DNA of 64,000 bases from Fischerella sp. JS2 (GTDB lineage: Bacteria > Cyanobacteriota > Cyanobacteriia > Cyanobacteriales > Nostocaceae), in contig NZ_CP135918.1 of the NCBI RefSeq assembly GCF_032393985.1, positions 5,643,724-5,707,723 of the forward strand. The letters run 5' to 3'. Below, piece after piece: positions 45,516-54,200 of the stretch; the first letter of the stretch is position 1, and each line of letters begins with the position of its first letter. A model generated the notes under the pieces. The model did not search any database and was not told the origin of the DNA. It saw only the letters and a program-made list of their open reading frames with translations. The position numbers and the translations under genes are program-made.

Positions 45516-46032
45516 TAAGAAGCTTGAGACAGCCTTCAGCAAACTGCGGATAATTAGAGGATGGGTTGTCTAAGTGGTCACGTAGTTTAGGCTCACTAAA
45601 ATCTATGTTGACAATATCTAAAGCCTGTGACAACTTTTGAGCCGACGCAGAAGCAGATGGAGGAACAGTCGGGACAGGAGTAGTTTCAGATGGTGAACTT
45701 GATATTGTAGAAGATTGTGAAGGAGAATTAGAAGGTGATGGACTAGGCGAAGGTTTGTATATCGTAACGAATATAGTAACAATACCGCCAATTAACGCCA
45801 CTGCGATCGCACTAATTGCAGCCCACGCTTCTTTGCTAATACCTTGCTGTTTCTCAGATTCTTTTTCTGGTTCGGTCACATAGCACTTGTTGCTTTTGGA
45901 AAAACTACCAGAACCACCCATCAAGGTGTAGCTGGAAGCACTTTTCGATATTTCCACAGCATTACCAACAGCAACGCCGTCAGTACTGCCAAGATAAAAA
46001 ACGTACTCTGCAATACTGTTGATAAATATCAT
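45516..46032 (-). pseudogene. N-terminal part of a membrane protein interrupted by IS630
   Basis: 172 codons before the insertion: a soluble N-terminal part (VFYLGSTDGVAVGNAV), one transmembrane helix (AWAAISAIAVALIGGIVTIFV), a Pro/Ser linker (PSPSPSPSNSPSQS) and the start of a C-terminal domain (QALDIVNIDFSEPKLRDHL). I do not recognise the family. The ATG at 46032 follows the stop of the RelE-like gene immediately (TGAATG), so it was translationally coupled to the toxin gene. The insertion replaces the C-terminus with IS sequence; the remainder lies at 44165-44370. Confidence 0.8.
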
Positions 46033-46296
46033 TCATGATTCGTATGCTTCGCTACGATGAGCGATCGCCACAACAAATACCTGTACTAACTCATCGTTTA
46101 TAGAGTAGATGACCCTATAATCCCCAATTCGGTAGCGATAGTACCCTGCATAATCCCCCTTGAGAGCTTTAATATTTGGATGGGAACGCGGAGTTTGTTC
46201 TAGCTGTTCCAAACATCGAGCGATTTTTTTCGCTAGGCTTTTGTCCGCGTTGACATACACTTCTTGAGCATCGGGATGTAGCAAGACTTCATACAT
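46033..46296 (-). CDS. RelE/ParE family toxin
   Basis: 87 residues of the RelE/ParE fold: MYEVLLHPDAQEVYVNADKSLA, KALKGDYAGYYRYRIGDYRVIYSI and VVAIAHRSEAYE at the C-terminus, which matches the RelE-type mRNA interferase pattern (arginines in RYRIGDYRV). It overlaps its antitoxin gene by 8 bases and abuts the split gene downstream. Confidence 0.88.
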   Translation of the reverse strand: MYEVLLHPDAQEVYVNADKSLAKKIARCLEQLEQTPRSHPNIKALKGDYAGYYRYRIGDYRVIYSINDELVQVFVVAIAHRSEAYES

Positions 46297-46567
46297 CGGA
46301 GCGAAGAGTTCTCCAGTTTGCGTATTGAGTTTTAGGGGTTGCTTGGTTTTTTTTAATTCGCTCTAACAATCCAGGAATTGCTACAAGTTCTTGGGTTGCA
46401 GCCTCGCTTTCAGTATTTGCCAAGTAAGCCGCAAAATCAGCAAGTACCTGTAAGCGTTCTGGTGATAGTTGCTTGAGTAAATCATTAAGTTGACACTGCA
46501 ACTCTGTTACAGATATTACATCTGCTGATGAGTGATCGTCTATTGGGGAATTATCTGTGGTACTCAT
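46289..46567 (-). CDS. Antitoxin partner of the RelE-like toxin
   Basis: 92 residues, acidic, with ELQCQLNDLLKQLSPERLQVLADFAAYLA, a helical segment typical of cyanobacterial antitoxins adjoining RelE genes. The C-terminus NWRTLRSDV probably contacts the toxin. Overlap of 8 bases (ATGTATGA) with the toxin gene supports operon structure. The exact antitoxin family is not certain. Confidence 0.78.
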   Translation of the reverse strand: MSTTDNSPIDDHSSADVISVTELQCQLNDLLKQLSPERLQVLADFAAYLANTESEAATQELVAIPGLLERIKKNQATPKTQYANWRTLRSDV

Positions 46568-46957
46568 TGTCTGCTTCCCAATTTTCTTGGTTTAGTGTTT
46601 ATTGTAAGGCAACTAATCGTTGGGAAATATCGATCTCGCTATTATCGTTTAGGATAGGCAACTTGGAGCGATCGCCGTATCCACCAGCGCACCAGTATTG
46701 TTGCAAAATCTAAGATTAGCCTCTGCTCTTTCAGAAAAGGCGATTATGCTAAACCCCATAGTCGCAATAAACAGGGTTGAAAAAGATAGAAGATTAGATG
46801 TACTCACTTTGAATACAGTCATAATAAAATTACTTCCTATTTTTGAAACTTCTGTTTTGACTCTTTATTTGTTACTTATTAGTCTGTATTGGATATTTGG
46901 GAAACTTGATTATGAGTAAACAGGCAACCCGAAATTTTTCGCTCTCTATCTTGCTAA
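46568..46957. other. Non-coding stretch upstream of the toxin-antitoxin operon
   Basis: Contains one plus-strand ORF (46698-46919) with a single hydrophobic segment but no homology or ribosome-binding site; it is not counted as a gene. The toxin-antitoxin promoter should lie here. Confidence 0.35.
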
Positions 46958-47383
46958 TCAGCGAATATTAACTCCAATAATCTGTGGCTTATCATTAACA
47001 CAGTTCCGAATGAGTAATTGAACTTCCTTCTTATTCATAAATGCGTTCAAGAGAATTGTGTGAAATAAGCTGTGATTGGGATCATTTGAGTTTGTCGTAT
47101 AACCACCATTAGTGACTGAGCAGTGATCGGGATTGACGAGCGGAGCGCTATGGTATACTGCCATACTGCCCCAACCTACACTAATAACATTGACTAAGCC
47201 CCACTCAGAAAGTATTCCTAGATGTTGAGCTTGAGCTTTATCCTGATGGCTGATTAGGGTAGAACCAATCGTAGTAGCAGATAAAGTTAGTATTGAAACA
47301 GAAAGGAAAATACGTCTGAGCATAATATCTCTTGGAATTTGCTGTTTTGACAAAGAACTCTTGGTGGAAAAATTTGTAAACAT
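46958..47383 (-). CDS. Secreted protein of unknown family with a Sec signal peptide
   Basis: About 141 residues from ATG 47383, or 121 from ATG 47323 (both have GAAGAG/AGAG-type sites). The signal peptide MLRRIFLSVSILTLSATTI is nearly identical to that of the CAP protein at 48713. The mature part has two Cys (HCSVTNGGYTTNS and LLIRNCVNDKP) that could form a disulfide and a beta-rich AVYHSAPLVNPDHC. No family recognised. Thirteen bases after the upstream Tat-exported gene, so likely the last gene of that operon. Confidence 0.75.
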   Translation of the reverse strand: MFTNFSTKSSLSKQQIPRDIMLRRIFLSVSILTLSATTIGSTLISHQDKAQAQHLGILSEWGLVNVISVGWGSMAVYHSAPLVNPDHCSVTNGGYTTNSNDPNHSLFHTILLNAFMNKKEVQLLIRNCVNDKPQIIGVNIR

Positions 47384-47396
47384 AATCTGCTCTTCT

Positions 47397-47945
47397 TCAT
47401 GGGTAGTGTGGGAGGACGAAGTTATATCCTGCTCCTTCATGGGAACCACCCGCAGCACAAGCTCCTGTATTGTCATAACCGTTGTAAAACATTACTTGAC
47501 ACTTACCACAGAAGCGCCATTCTTCCTGTGTTGTTGATGTTGGCGGTATATCGTGTGGGAGGACAAAATTAAATCCAGCTGCTTTATGAGTACCACCCGC
47601 AGGGCAAGCTCCTTTATTGGGATATCCATTGAAAAACATTGCTTGGCACTTACGACAAAAGCGCCAATTGTCCTGTGCATTGGGTGTTGGCGAACCACCG
47701 TAGGGAAGAGCAAATTCAAACCCTGCTCCTTCATGGCTACCACCCGCAGCACAAGCTCCTTTAGTGTCATAACCGTTATAAAACATCGCTTGACACTTAC
47801 GACAGAAGCGCCACCGATCTTGTACTCCACTGGATTGAGCTAAAACAACGGTAGAGAAATCACCAAGTAAGACTGTACCTGTGGCTCCACCAATGAAACC
47901 GACACTTGCTTTTAAAAATTGACGACGGGAAAACTCATCATACAT
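47397..47945 (-). CDS. Tat-exported protein with three Cys/His repeats (copy 1)
   Basis: 182 residues. N-terminal Tat signal SRRQFLKASVGFIGG. Then three repeats of 49 residues starting at Trp 45, 94 and 143, each WRFC-x-KC-x3-F-x-NGY ... GAC ... GG-x-H-x3-GF. The Cys/His spacing C-x2-C-x13-C-x5-H (for example C48, C51, C65, H71) is kept in all three and could bind zinc or another metal. Folding before Tat export fits a metal-bound protein. A paralogue is the gene at 48026. I cannot name the family; not clearly related to a described one. Confidence 0.8.
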   Translation of the reverse strand: MYDEFSRRQFLKASVGFIGGATGTVLLGDFSTVVLAQSSGVQDRWRFCRKCQAMFYNGYDTKGACAAGGSHEGAGFEFALPYGGSPTPNAQDNWRFCRKCQAMFFNGYPNKGACPAGGTHKAAGFNFVLPHDIPPTSTTQEEWRFCGKCQVMFYNGYDNTGACAAGGSHEGAGYNFVLPHYP

Positions 47946-48025
47946 AATACTTTCTCCTTTTCCAATACTTTTGCCATAAGGTATTGAATAGCCGATCGCA
48001 TATCTGCTCTATTGCGATCGTTTAT

Positions 48026-48622
48026 TCAATAACAGGAAGGTGGCGAACAAGGAACCAGTTGAACATCATCTTCCAGATTTCCCTTAAATCTCAGGACAAA
48101 ATTGTATCCTGCTGCCACATGACCACCGCCAGCAGAGCAAGTACCCTTATTCTCATATCCGTCATAGAACATTGCGTGGCACTTGTTGCAGAATCGCCAA
48201 GCATTCTGTTCTAGACCCGACGCAGGGATATCATGTGAGAGGACAAAATTGTATCCTTGTGCTACATGACCACCACCTGCGGGACAAACACCCTTATTTG
48301 GATATCCGTCATAGAACATCATGTAGCACTTGTTGCAAAACCGCCAAGCCGCTTGTGCAGTCGGTGTTTCTGGAGTGTCATAGGCAAGGAAAAAATTCAG
48401 ACCCTGCGCCACATGACCATTACCAGTTGGGCAACGTCCCTTTTTCCCATATCCGTCATAAAATAAAGCTTGACACTTTTGGCAATAACGCCATTCTAGT
48501 TGCCTAGTAGATTGAGCTAAAACAACAGTAGAGAAGTCACCAAATAGAACTTTACCTGCTGCTGCACCAATGAAACCGACCCCTGCCTTCAAAAAGTGGC
48601 GACGAAAAAGCTCATTAGGCAT
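48026..48622 (-). CDS. Tat-exported protein with three Cys/His repeats (copy 2)
   Basis: 198 residues. Tat signal FRRHFLKAGVGFIGA and the segment GDFSTVVLAQS, identical to the copy at 47397. The repeats start at Trp 44, 93 and 142 with the same 49-residue period and the pattern C-x2-C-x13-C-x5-H (C47, C50, C64, H70). A C-terminal tail with two more Cys (VPCSPPSCY) is missing from copy 1. The two genes are tandem duplicates separated by 80 bases. Confidence 0.8.
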   Translation of the reverse strand: MPNELFRRHFLKAGVGFIGAAAGKVLFGDFSTVVLAQSTRQLEWRYCQKCQALFYDGYGKKGRCPTGNGHVAQGLNFFLAYDTPETPTAQAAWRFCNKCYMMFYDGYPNKGVCPAGGGHVAQGYNFVLSHDIPASGLEQNAWRFCNKCHAMFYDGYENKGTCSAGGGHVAAGYNFVLRFKGNLEDDVQLVPCSPPSCY

Positions 48623-48712
48623 AACTTTTTCCTTTTAAATAAAGTTTCCAGTGATGCGACTGCATTGTTTATATGCAAGCGATCGCTTGACAATCAAGAC
48701 AGTTGCTACAGC

Positions 48713-49285
48713 TTACTGAGCATGAATAAACATTTGCGCGAAATAGTATTCGCCTTTGTCATTCACGGCAACTCCTATTCCTGTTAGTTCAGTTTGACTC
48801 AAAATATTATTTCGATGACCAGGACTATTCAGCCACCACTGAACTGCTGGTGTTGCAGGATCGCTATCACAACCAAAGCAGGTATACTCATTTTCGTAGT
48901 AGGCATAACTATTGTGGGGGAAGATTTGTGATAATGCTTGCCCTCGCTGCTCAAGTCCTTGATGATTGAGAGGTTTTCCTGCGTTAGCCATTTCTTGAGC
49001 ATATGCCTGCACTTGCTGATTTACGCAAGCATCTAGTTTCAGAGGCGCGAGACCTTGAGAAGCTCGATACTGATTAACTTGGTTGTATACGTTTTGTTGT
49101 ATTTGGGCTAAATTTGGATTTAGCTTATAGATATAACATTTTGTCACAACATTAGGGCGAGTTATGATACCTGATGGTCTTGCGACTTGAGCTTGAGCTT
49201 GATCCTGATGGCTAATTAAGGTAGAACTGATCGAAGTCGCAGATAGAGTTAGTATCGAAACAGAAAGTAAAATACGTCTGAGCAT
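48713..49285 (-). CDS. Secreted CAP (SCP/PR-1) domain protein
   Basis: 190 residues. Signal peptide MLRRILLSVSILTLSATSI, then a CAP domain: VYNQVNQYRASQGLAPLKLDA, NHQGLEQRGQAL, the variant metal/active-site region SYAYYENEYTCFGCDSD, WWLNSPGHRNNIL and the C-terminal YYFAQMFIHA. CAP proteins act outside the cell; their role in bacteria is mostly unknown. ATG 49285 has AAGGTG at good spacing. Between the globin and Tat-repeat genes on the same strand. Confidence 0.9.
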   Translation of the reverse strand: MLRRILLSVSILTLSATSISSTLISHQDQAQAQVARPSGIITRPNVVTKCYIYKLNPNLAQIQQNVYNQVNQYRASQGLAPLKLDACVNQQVQAYAQEMANAGKPLNHQGLEQRGQALSQIFPHNSYAYYENEYTCFGCDSDPATPAVQWWLNSPGHRNNILSQTELTGIGVAVNDKGEYYFAQMFIHAQ

Positions 49286-49328
49286 ATATATCACCTTTAT
49301 TTAAAGGCATAACCAAAATCGCTTACCA

Positions 49329-49811
49329 CTAGCCATTTGCCTTCGCTAATCGCTCAGTTAGTTCTCGATCTTCTTGTTGATAAATAGCCTTTTCTTTTTG
49401 AATAAAAATGTCTGCTAAAGCAGCATAGGCTTCAGCCCATGCCGAAATAACTTCATCAGTTGCAGCATCTTGTAAAACATCTTTCATTGCCTGCAAAAGC
49501 TTTTCGCCAATCAACGGATACTGCTCAGGAAGTATGTGAGTCTCTACATGACGATGGGCAATGTGTTCTACCGCCATAGCCAACTCATCTAGGCGGTCAA
49601 TATGAGTAGCATAAGCATAAACAGCCGCAGCTAACTTGTGTGCTTGCTCACCACCGTCTAGATGCTGCATCCAAGTAGTTTCAAAGCCGCGTTTATAGTC
49701 AGGTCGCTCTGCAAAGGTAATTTCATACATCCGCCTAGTAATCTCTTCACCTTTTTCTCTAATAATCGGTGCAGTTGCCTTGACAATTTCAATCGTTTTT
49801 TGACTAACCAT
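49329..49811 (-). CDS. Single-domain haemoglobin (Vitreoscilla-type globin)
   Basis: 160 residues resembling Vitreoscilla haemoglobin as I recall it: VSQKTIEIVKATAPIIREKGEEITRRMY, EHIAHRHVE with the proximal His, EQYPLIGEKLLQAMKDVLQDAATDEVISAWAEAY. Lacks the FAD/NAD domain of flavohaemoglobin. It probably binds oxygen or nitric oxide. It is the first gene of a run of five co-oriented genes with small gaps (43, 90, 80 and 13 bases), so it is probably transcribed with the CAP and Tat-repeat genes. Confidence 0.9.
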   Translation of the reverse strand: MVSQKTIEIVKATAPIIREKGEEITRRMYEITFAERPDYKRGFETTWMQHLDGGEQAHKLAAAVYAYATHIDRLDELAMAVEHIAHRHVETHILPEQYPLIGEKLLQAMKDVLQDAATDEVISAWAEAYAALADIFIQKEKAIYQQEDRELTERLAKANG

Positions 49812-50359
49812 GATTTAAAATTATCCTTTTACTATTTCCTTTTAATTTATGAATTTAGTAGCAAACTTGACTGTTAACTAAGATTATGTGCTTTCATTTA
49901 ATTGCTGTCTATACCTAAAAAATCAGTGTTTTAACTGAGAATTTTGAAATTAAAAAACCAGTTTTATATAAAAGATCAGTAAATGTCATAAAAAGTCAGT
50001 TGCAGGTCAGACTAATTTTAATTACGACCTCTAACACCTAATCAAATAAGTAGCCATATATGGTTAAATTGAAATATTACGTCAGTTAACAATCTAGACA
50101 AAATAGTTAAGATAAAAGGATTTAGCTTACCTAACATTATTAATTCAATGCTCTATTGAACTCCTGACATTTTCTGGATCGACAGCCATAAAATTACGGT
50201 GCATAATTCCAATCGAGGATGAATTAACAGCCAAAATCAAACACGGCTATTCAGAAAGAGTTTATAAAGTAAAGATTAAAGTGTAATTAATCCTAATCCA
50301 GACGAGCAATTTCAGTCATCTATTCATCAAACATTATTCAATTAAAGTAGGTACAAATC
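49812..50359. other. Divergent promoter region between the globin run and the FnIII-like gene
   Basis: About 550 AT-rich bases, no ORF of note. It should carry the promoter of the minus-strand globin run and of the plus-strand gene at 50360. No regulator site was identified. Confidence 0.4.
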
Positions 50360-50770
50360 ATGTCCAAAAAATATTTAGGAACAGCCTTGGCAACTCTTAC
50401 TACTCTGGGGGGGTTGGGTACATTAACACTTTTTCTGACTCCAATATCCGTTGTACAGGCTGGTTTTGGTAACGACAACATAGCTTGTGCTTACGATCGC
50501 CCCTGCATAGATAATCTCTATCAAGATGGTAATAGCTTAGTCATTCATTGGAATGGCCAGGAAAACTACGATACTTACAATGTGCGTTGGTCGCGTCCCG
50601 GTAAAGATGAGGTTCAAATCAAACGCCCTGGAGGTGGAAGCGGAGACTTTAGAGTCAATAATGTTCATTCGGGGACTACCTATACTTTTAAAGTCCAGGG
50701 CTGTAACACGCATTTCTTAGGGCGTTCAACATGTTCTCCTTGGGAAGAACAGTCAATTACAGCTAATTAA
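50360..50770 (+). CDS. Secreted protein with fibronectin type III-like domain
   Basis: 136 residues. Signal peptide (LGTALATLTTLGGLGTLTLFL, cleavage probably after VVQA). The mature part has NSLVIHWNGQENYDTYNVRWSR and NNVHSGTTYTFKVQGC, a fibronectin type III-like beta sandwich, with paired Cys (ACAYDRPC, GCNTHFLGRSTC). Function unknown; probably adhesion or binding outside the cell. Confidence 0.8.
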   Translation: MSKKYLGTALATLTTLGGLGTLTLFLTPISVVQAGFGNDNIACAYDRPCIDNLYQDGNSLVIHWNGQENYDTYNVRWSRPGKDEVQIKRPGGGSGDFRVNNVHSGTTYTFKVQGCNTHFLGRSTCSPWEEQSITAN

Positions 50771-50771
50771 A

Positions 50772-51023
50772 CTAAACACGGTTTAACTCTTGTTGCAAGT
50801 CATCAAAGTCTACAGCAAACACATCTACTTGCTCACGGGCAAGGGCTGCAAGAAAATCACGGCGGTTTAAACCTGCAATTTGAGCAGCTTTTTCCTGGGA
50901 GATTTCACTCTTTTGATACCAATAGATAGCAGCAGCTAGCCGCATATCACGCACAAAGTCATCTGGGGGAAGACGACGGGCTGAGAAAACTTCTTCAGGT
51001 AAGTCTAAATTTACTCTGGTCAT
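50772..51023 (-). CDS. UPF0175 family protein (antitoxin-like)
   Basis: 83 residues, starting MTRVNLDLPEEVFS from ATG 51023 with GGAG upstream. The helical pattern AAAIYWYQKSEISQEKAAQIAGLNRRDFLAAL is the UPF0175 signature, a helix-turn-helix-like antitoxin family often paired with a PIN-type toxin. No partner toxin lies next to it: the base after its stop begins the opposite-strand FnIII-like gene. It may be an orphan or act on another toxin. Confidence 0.82.
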   Translation of the reverse strand: MTRVNLDLPEEVFSARRLPPDDFVRDMRLAAAIYWYQKSEISQEKAAQIAGLNRRDFLAALAREQVDVFAVDFDDLQQELNRV

Positions 51024-51260
51024 GGGTTTCTCCACAAATTGATTGGATGGCTTGGTGCTGGTAAAAGGATAATTTTACCAATTATTAAATGACGCTGAAT
51101 GGCAATTTTTATAATCTCACACCCTATAGAAATGATTTCGTAAATAATCGTAAATAATCCAGTTTATGCTTTAAAAGTACTTGCTAAAAGAACGAGATAA
51201 AGTACTCTTGATAATTTTAACAGTTATAATCTGGATGCTCAGATTAGCCATTGAAACATC

Positions 51261-54200
51261 ATGACAAATTTAAACTATTACAAACTCGGAGGTAGCCTAG
51301 AATATCAACACCCAACTTATGTGGTGCGTCAAGCTGATTCTGACCTCTATGAAGGCTTAAAAAATGGGGATTTGTGTTATGTCTTAAACTCGCGGCAGAT
51401 GGGTAAGTCTAGCTTGCGGGTACATATTATGAAACAACTGAAAGAGCAAGGTATACAATGTGCATCGGTTGATTTGACAAGAATTGGCAGCCATGTCACA
51501 CCTTCCGAATGGTATGGCGGATTTGTTTCTGAGCTATTGCGGGGGTTTGGTTTATCCAGAAAAGTGAATTTTGGAACTTGGTGGCGATCGCAAGAATTTT
51601 TACCACCAAAACAACGATTAAGTGAATTAATTGATGATGTATTACTAACAGAATTACCTGGCAAAATCATTATTTTTGTTGATGAAATTGATAGTATTTT
51701 AAGAATAAATTTTAAAGATGATTTTTTCGCTTTTATTCGTGCTTGCTATAATCAACGGGCAGATAATCCAGAATATCAAAGGCTCACCTTTTGCTTATTG
51801 GGAGTAGCGACTCCTTCTAATTTAATTGCTGATATAAATCGCACACCTTTTAATATCGGAAAAGCTATCGAATTAACTGGATTTAAATTAAATGAAATAG
51901 ACGCTTTAATTCGAGGTTTCGAGGGAAGAGTTGCTAGACCGACAGCGATCATGGAAGAGGTGTTAAAGTGGACTGGTGGGCAGCCATTTTTAACTCAGAA
52001 ACTGTGTCAACTAATTTGTGGTTCTCATTATTCATTCCGAGAACATCAGGAAAAGCAATGTGTAGAGGAATTGGTACAAAACCAAATCATTGAAAATTGG
52101 GAAGCACAGGACGAACCAGAACATTTACGAACAATCCGCGATCGCCTGACGCAAAATGCAGAAAATCAAACTGGGCGATTATTAGGCTTATATCAGCAAA
52201 TCTTACACCAGGGAGAAATCCCCGCAGATGATAGCCCTGAACAAATGCAACTACGCCTGACGGGGTTAATTGTTAAGCAACAGGGAAAACTGCAAATTTA
52301 TAATCGCATCTATGCAGAGATATTTAATCAAGCATGGCTTGACAAAATATTGGCAAATATTCGACCCTATGCACAAGCATTAAAAGCTTGGGTAAATTCT
52401 AACTATCAGGATGAATCGCGTTTGTTGCGGGGGCAAACTTTGCAAGATGCGCGTGATTGGGCAGCAGATAAAGGTTTAAGCGATTTGGATCGGAGATTTT
52501 TAGATGCTAGTCAGGAATTAGAAAAGCGGGATGTTCAGAAAAGATTAAAAGCAGAAGCAGAAGCATCAAGGATTTTAGCAGAAGCGAACGAAGTTTTAGT
52601 TGCAGCAAATCAAAAAGCTAAACGACGGATTCAGATGGGCGGGGGAGTATTAGCAATAACTCTAATTACAGCAATAGCTGCGGCAATTTGGGCCAATATG
52701 ATGATCCAAGATATACAACAGGAAAGAATCAAATCTTTGAGTATCTCTTCTACTGCTTTATTCAACTCAAATCAAGAACTTGATGCTTTAGTAGCAGCAC
52801 TAAAAGCAGCCATGCAATTGCAATCAACAACTTCGGTAGATGCTAACACTAAAGAATCGGTAAGATTAGCATTGCAACGAGCAGTTTACAAAGTCAAAGA
52901 ACAAAATCGCCTAGAAAAACATAATGATACTGTCAGAAGTGTAACTTTTAGTCCAGATGGTCAAACTATTGCTACTGCTAGTGAAGATAACACAGTTAGA
53001 CTTTGGAGTATTGATGGTAGGGAAATCAAAAAATTCCCTGTCCCAAATCAGCTTTTTAGAAGTGTGAGTTTCAGCCCAGATAGTAAGATGATTGCTGCCA
53101 TTAGTGCAAATAATACTGTTAAAATTTGGGGTATTGATGGGCGGGATATTATTACCTTAGAAGGACAGGACGAAGAGGAGTTTATGAGCAGTATTTGCTT
53201 TACCCCTGATGGTAAATTAATTGCTGCTCCTAGTCAAGATAATACAGCCAAACTTAATAAAGGCAAATTTAATACAGTCAAACTTTTTAACATTAATAGT
53301 CAGGAAATCAAGACTTTCAAAGGGTATAAAGATTCTGTTTGGAGCATCAGTTGTAGCCCTGATAATAAAACTATTGTCACGGCCGATCGAGGGGGATTCA
53401 TCAAAATTTGGAGTATTGATGGACGAGAAATCAAAACCTTTAGAGCCAGTAAACAATCTATTTTTGGTGTGAGTTTTAGCCCAGACGGTAAAGCGATCGC
53501 CACTGCGGGAGGAGACACCACCGTTAGACTGTGGGACTTAGAGGGCAAAGAAATCAGAACTCTTGGCAAACATGACAATTATGTAATTAGTGTCAGTTTT
53601 AGCCCAGATGGGAAAATCATTGCTTCCACCAGTGCTGACAAAACAGTTAAATTGTGGAGTGTTAATGGCAAAGAACTCAAAACCCTCAGAAGTCATGACG
53701 ATAGTGTTTTTAGTGCCAGTTTTAGTCATGATGGTAAAATTATTGCTTCAGCTAGTGCTGATAACACAATTAAACTATGGAATATTAGCGCTCTACTAGA
53801 ACCCAAAACTTTCATCGGACATAATGATTCGCTTTGGAGTGTAAGTTTTAGTCCAGATGGTAGAATTATTGCTTCAGCCGGAGATGATAAGACTATTAAA
53901 TTGTGGAGTATTGATGGTCAAGAACTAGCATTAATAAAAGCAGATAGCGAGAATGAATGGAATCGGGTTTGGAGTCTTAATTTCAGTTCTAATGGTCAGA
54001 TAATTGCTACTGCTAATGACGACAAAACTATCAAACTATGGAATTTGAATGGTCAGAATATTAGAATTTTCAGAGGACATAATAAAGAAGTTAAAGATGT
54101 AAACTTTAGTCCAGATGGTCAAACCCTGGTGAGCGCTAGTTATGATGGTACCGTCAAACTATGGGATATCAACGGCCAAGAACTCAGAACCTTAAAAGCA

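Noticed and set aside
46698-46919. 73-residue ORF with one hydrophobic segment
   Set aside because: No ribosome-binding site or family resemblance; lies in the toxin-antitoxin promoter region.
47492-47843. Shadow ORFs inside the Tat-repeat gene
   Set aside because: Periodic repeats in the real gene keep other frames open; their translations have no repeat chemistry or signal.
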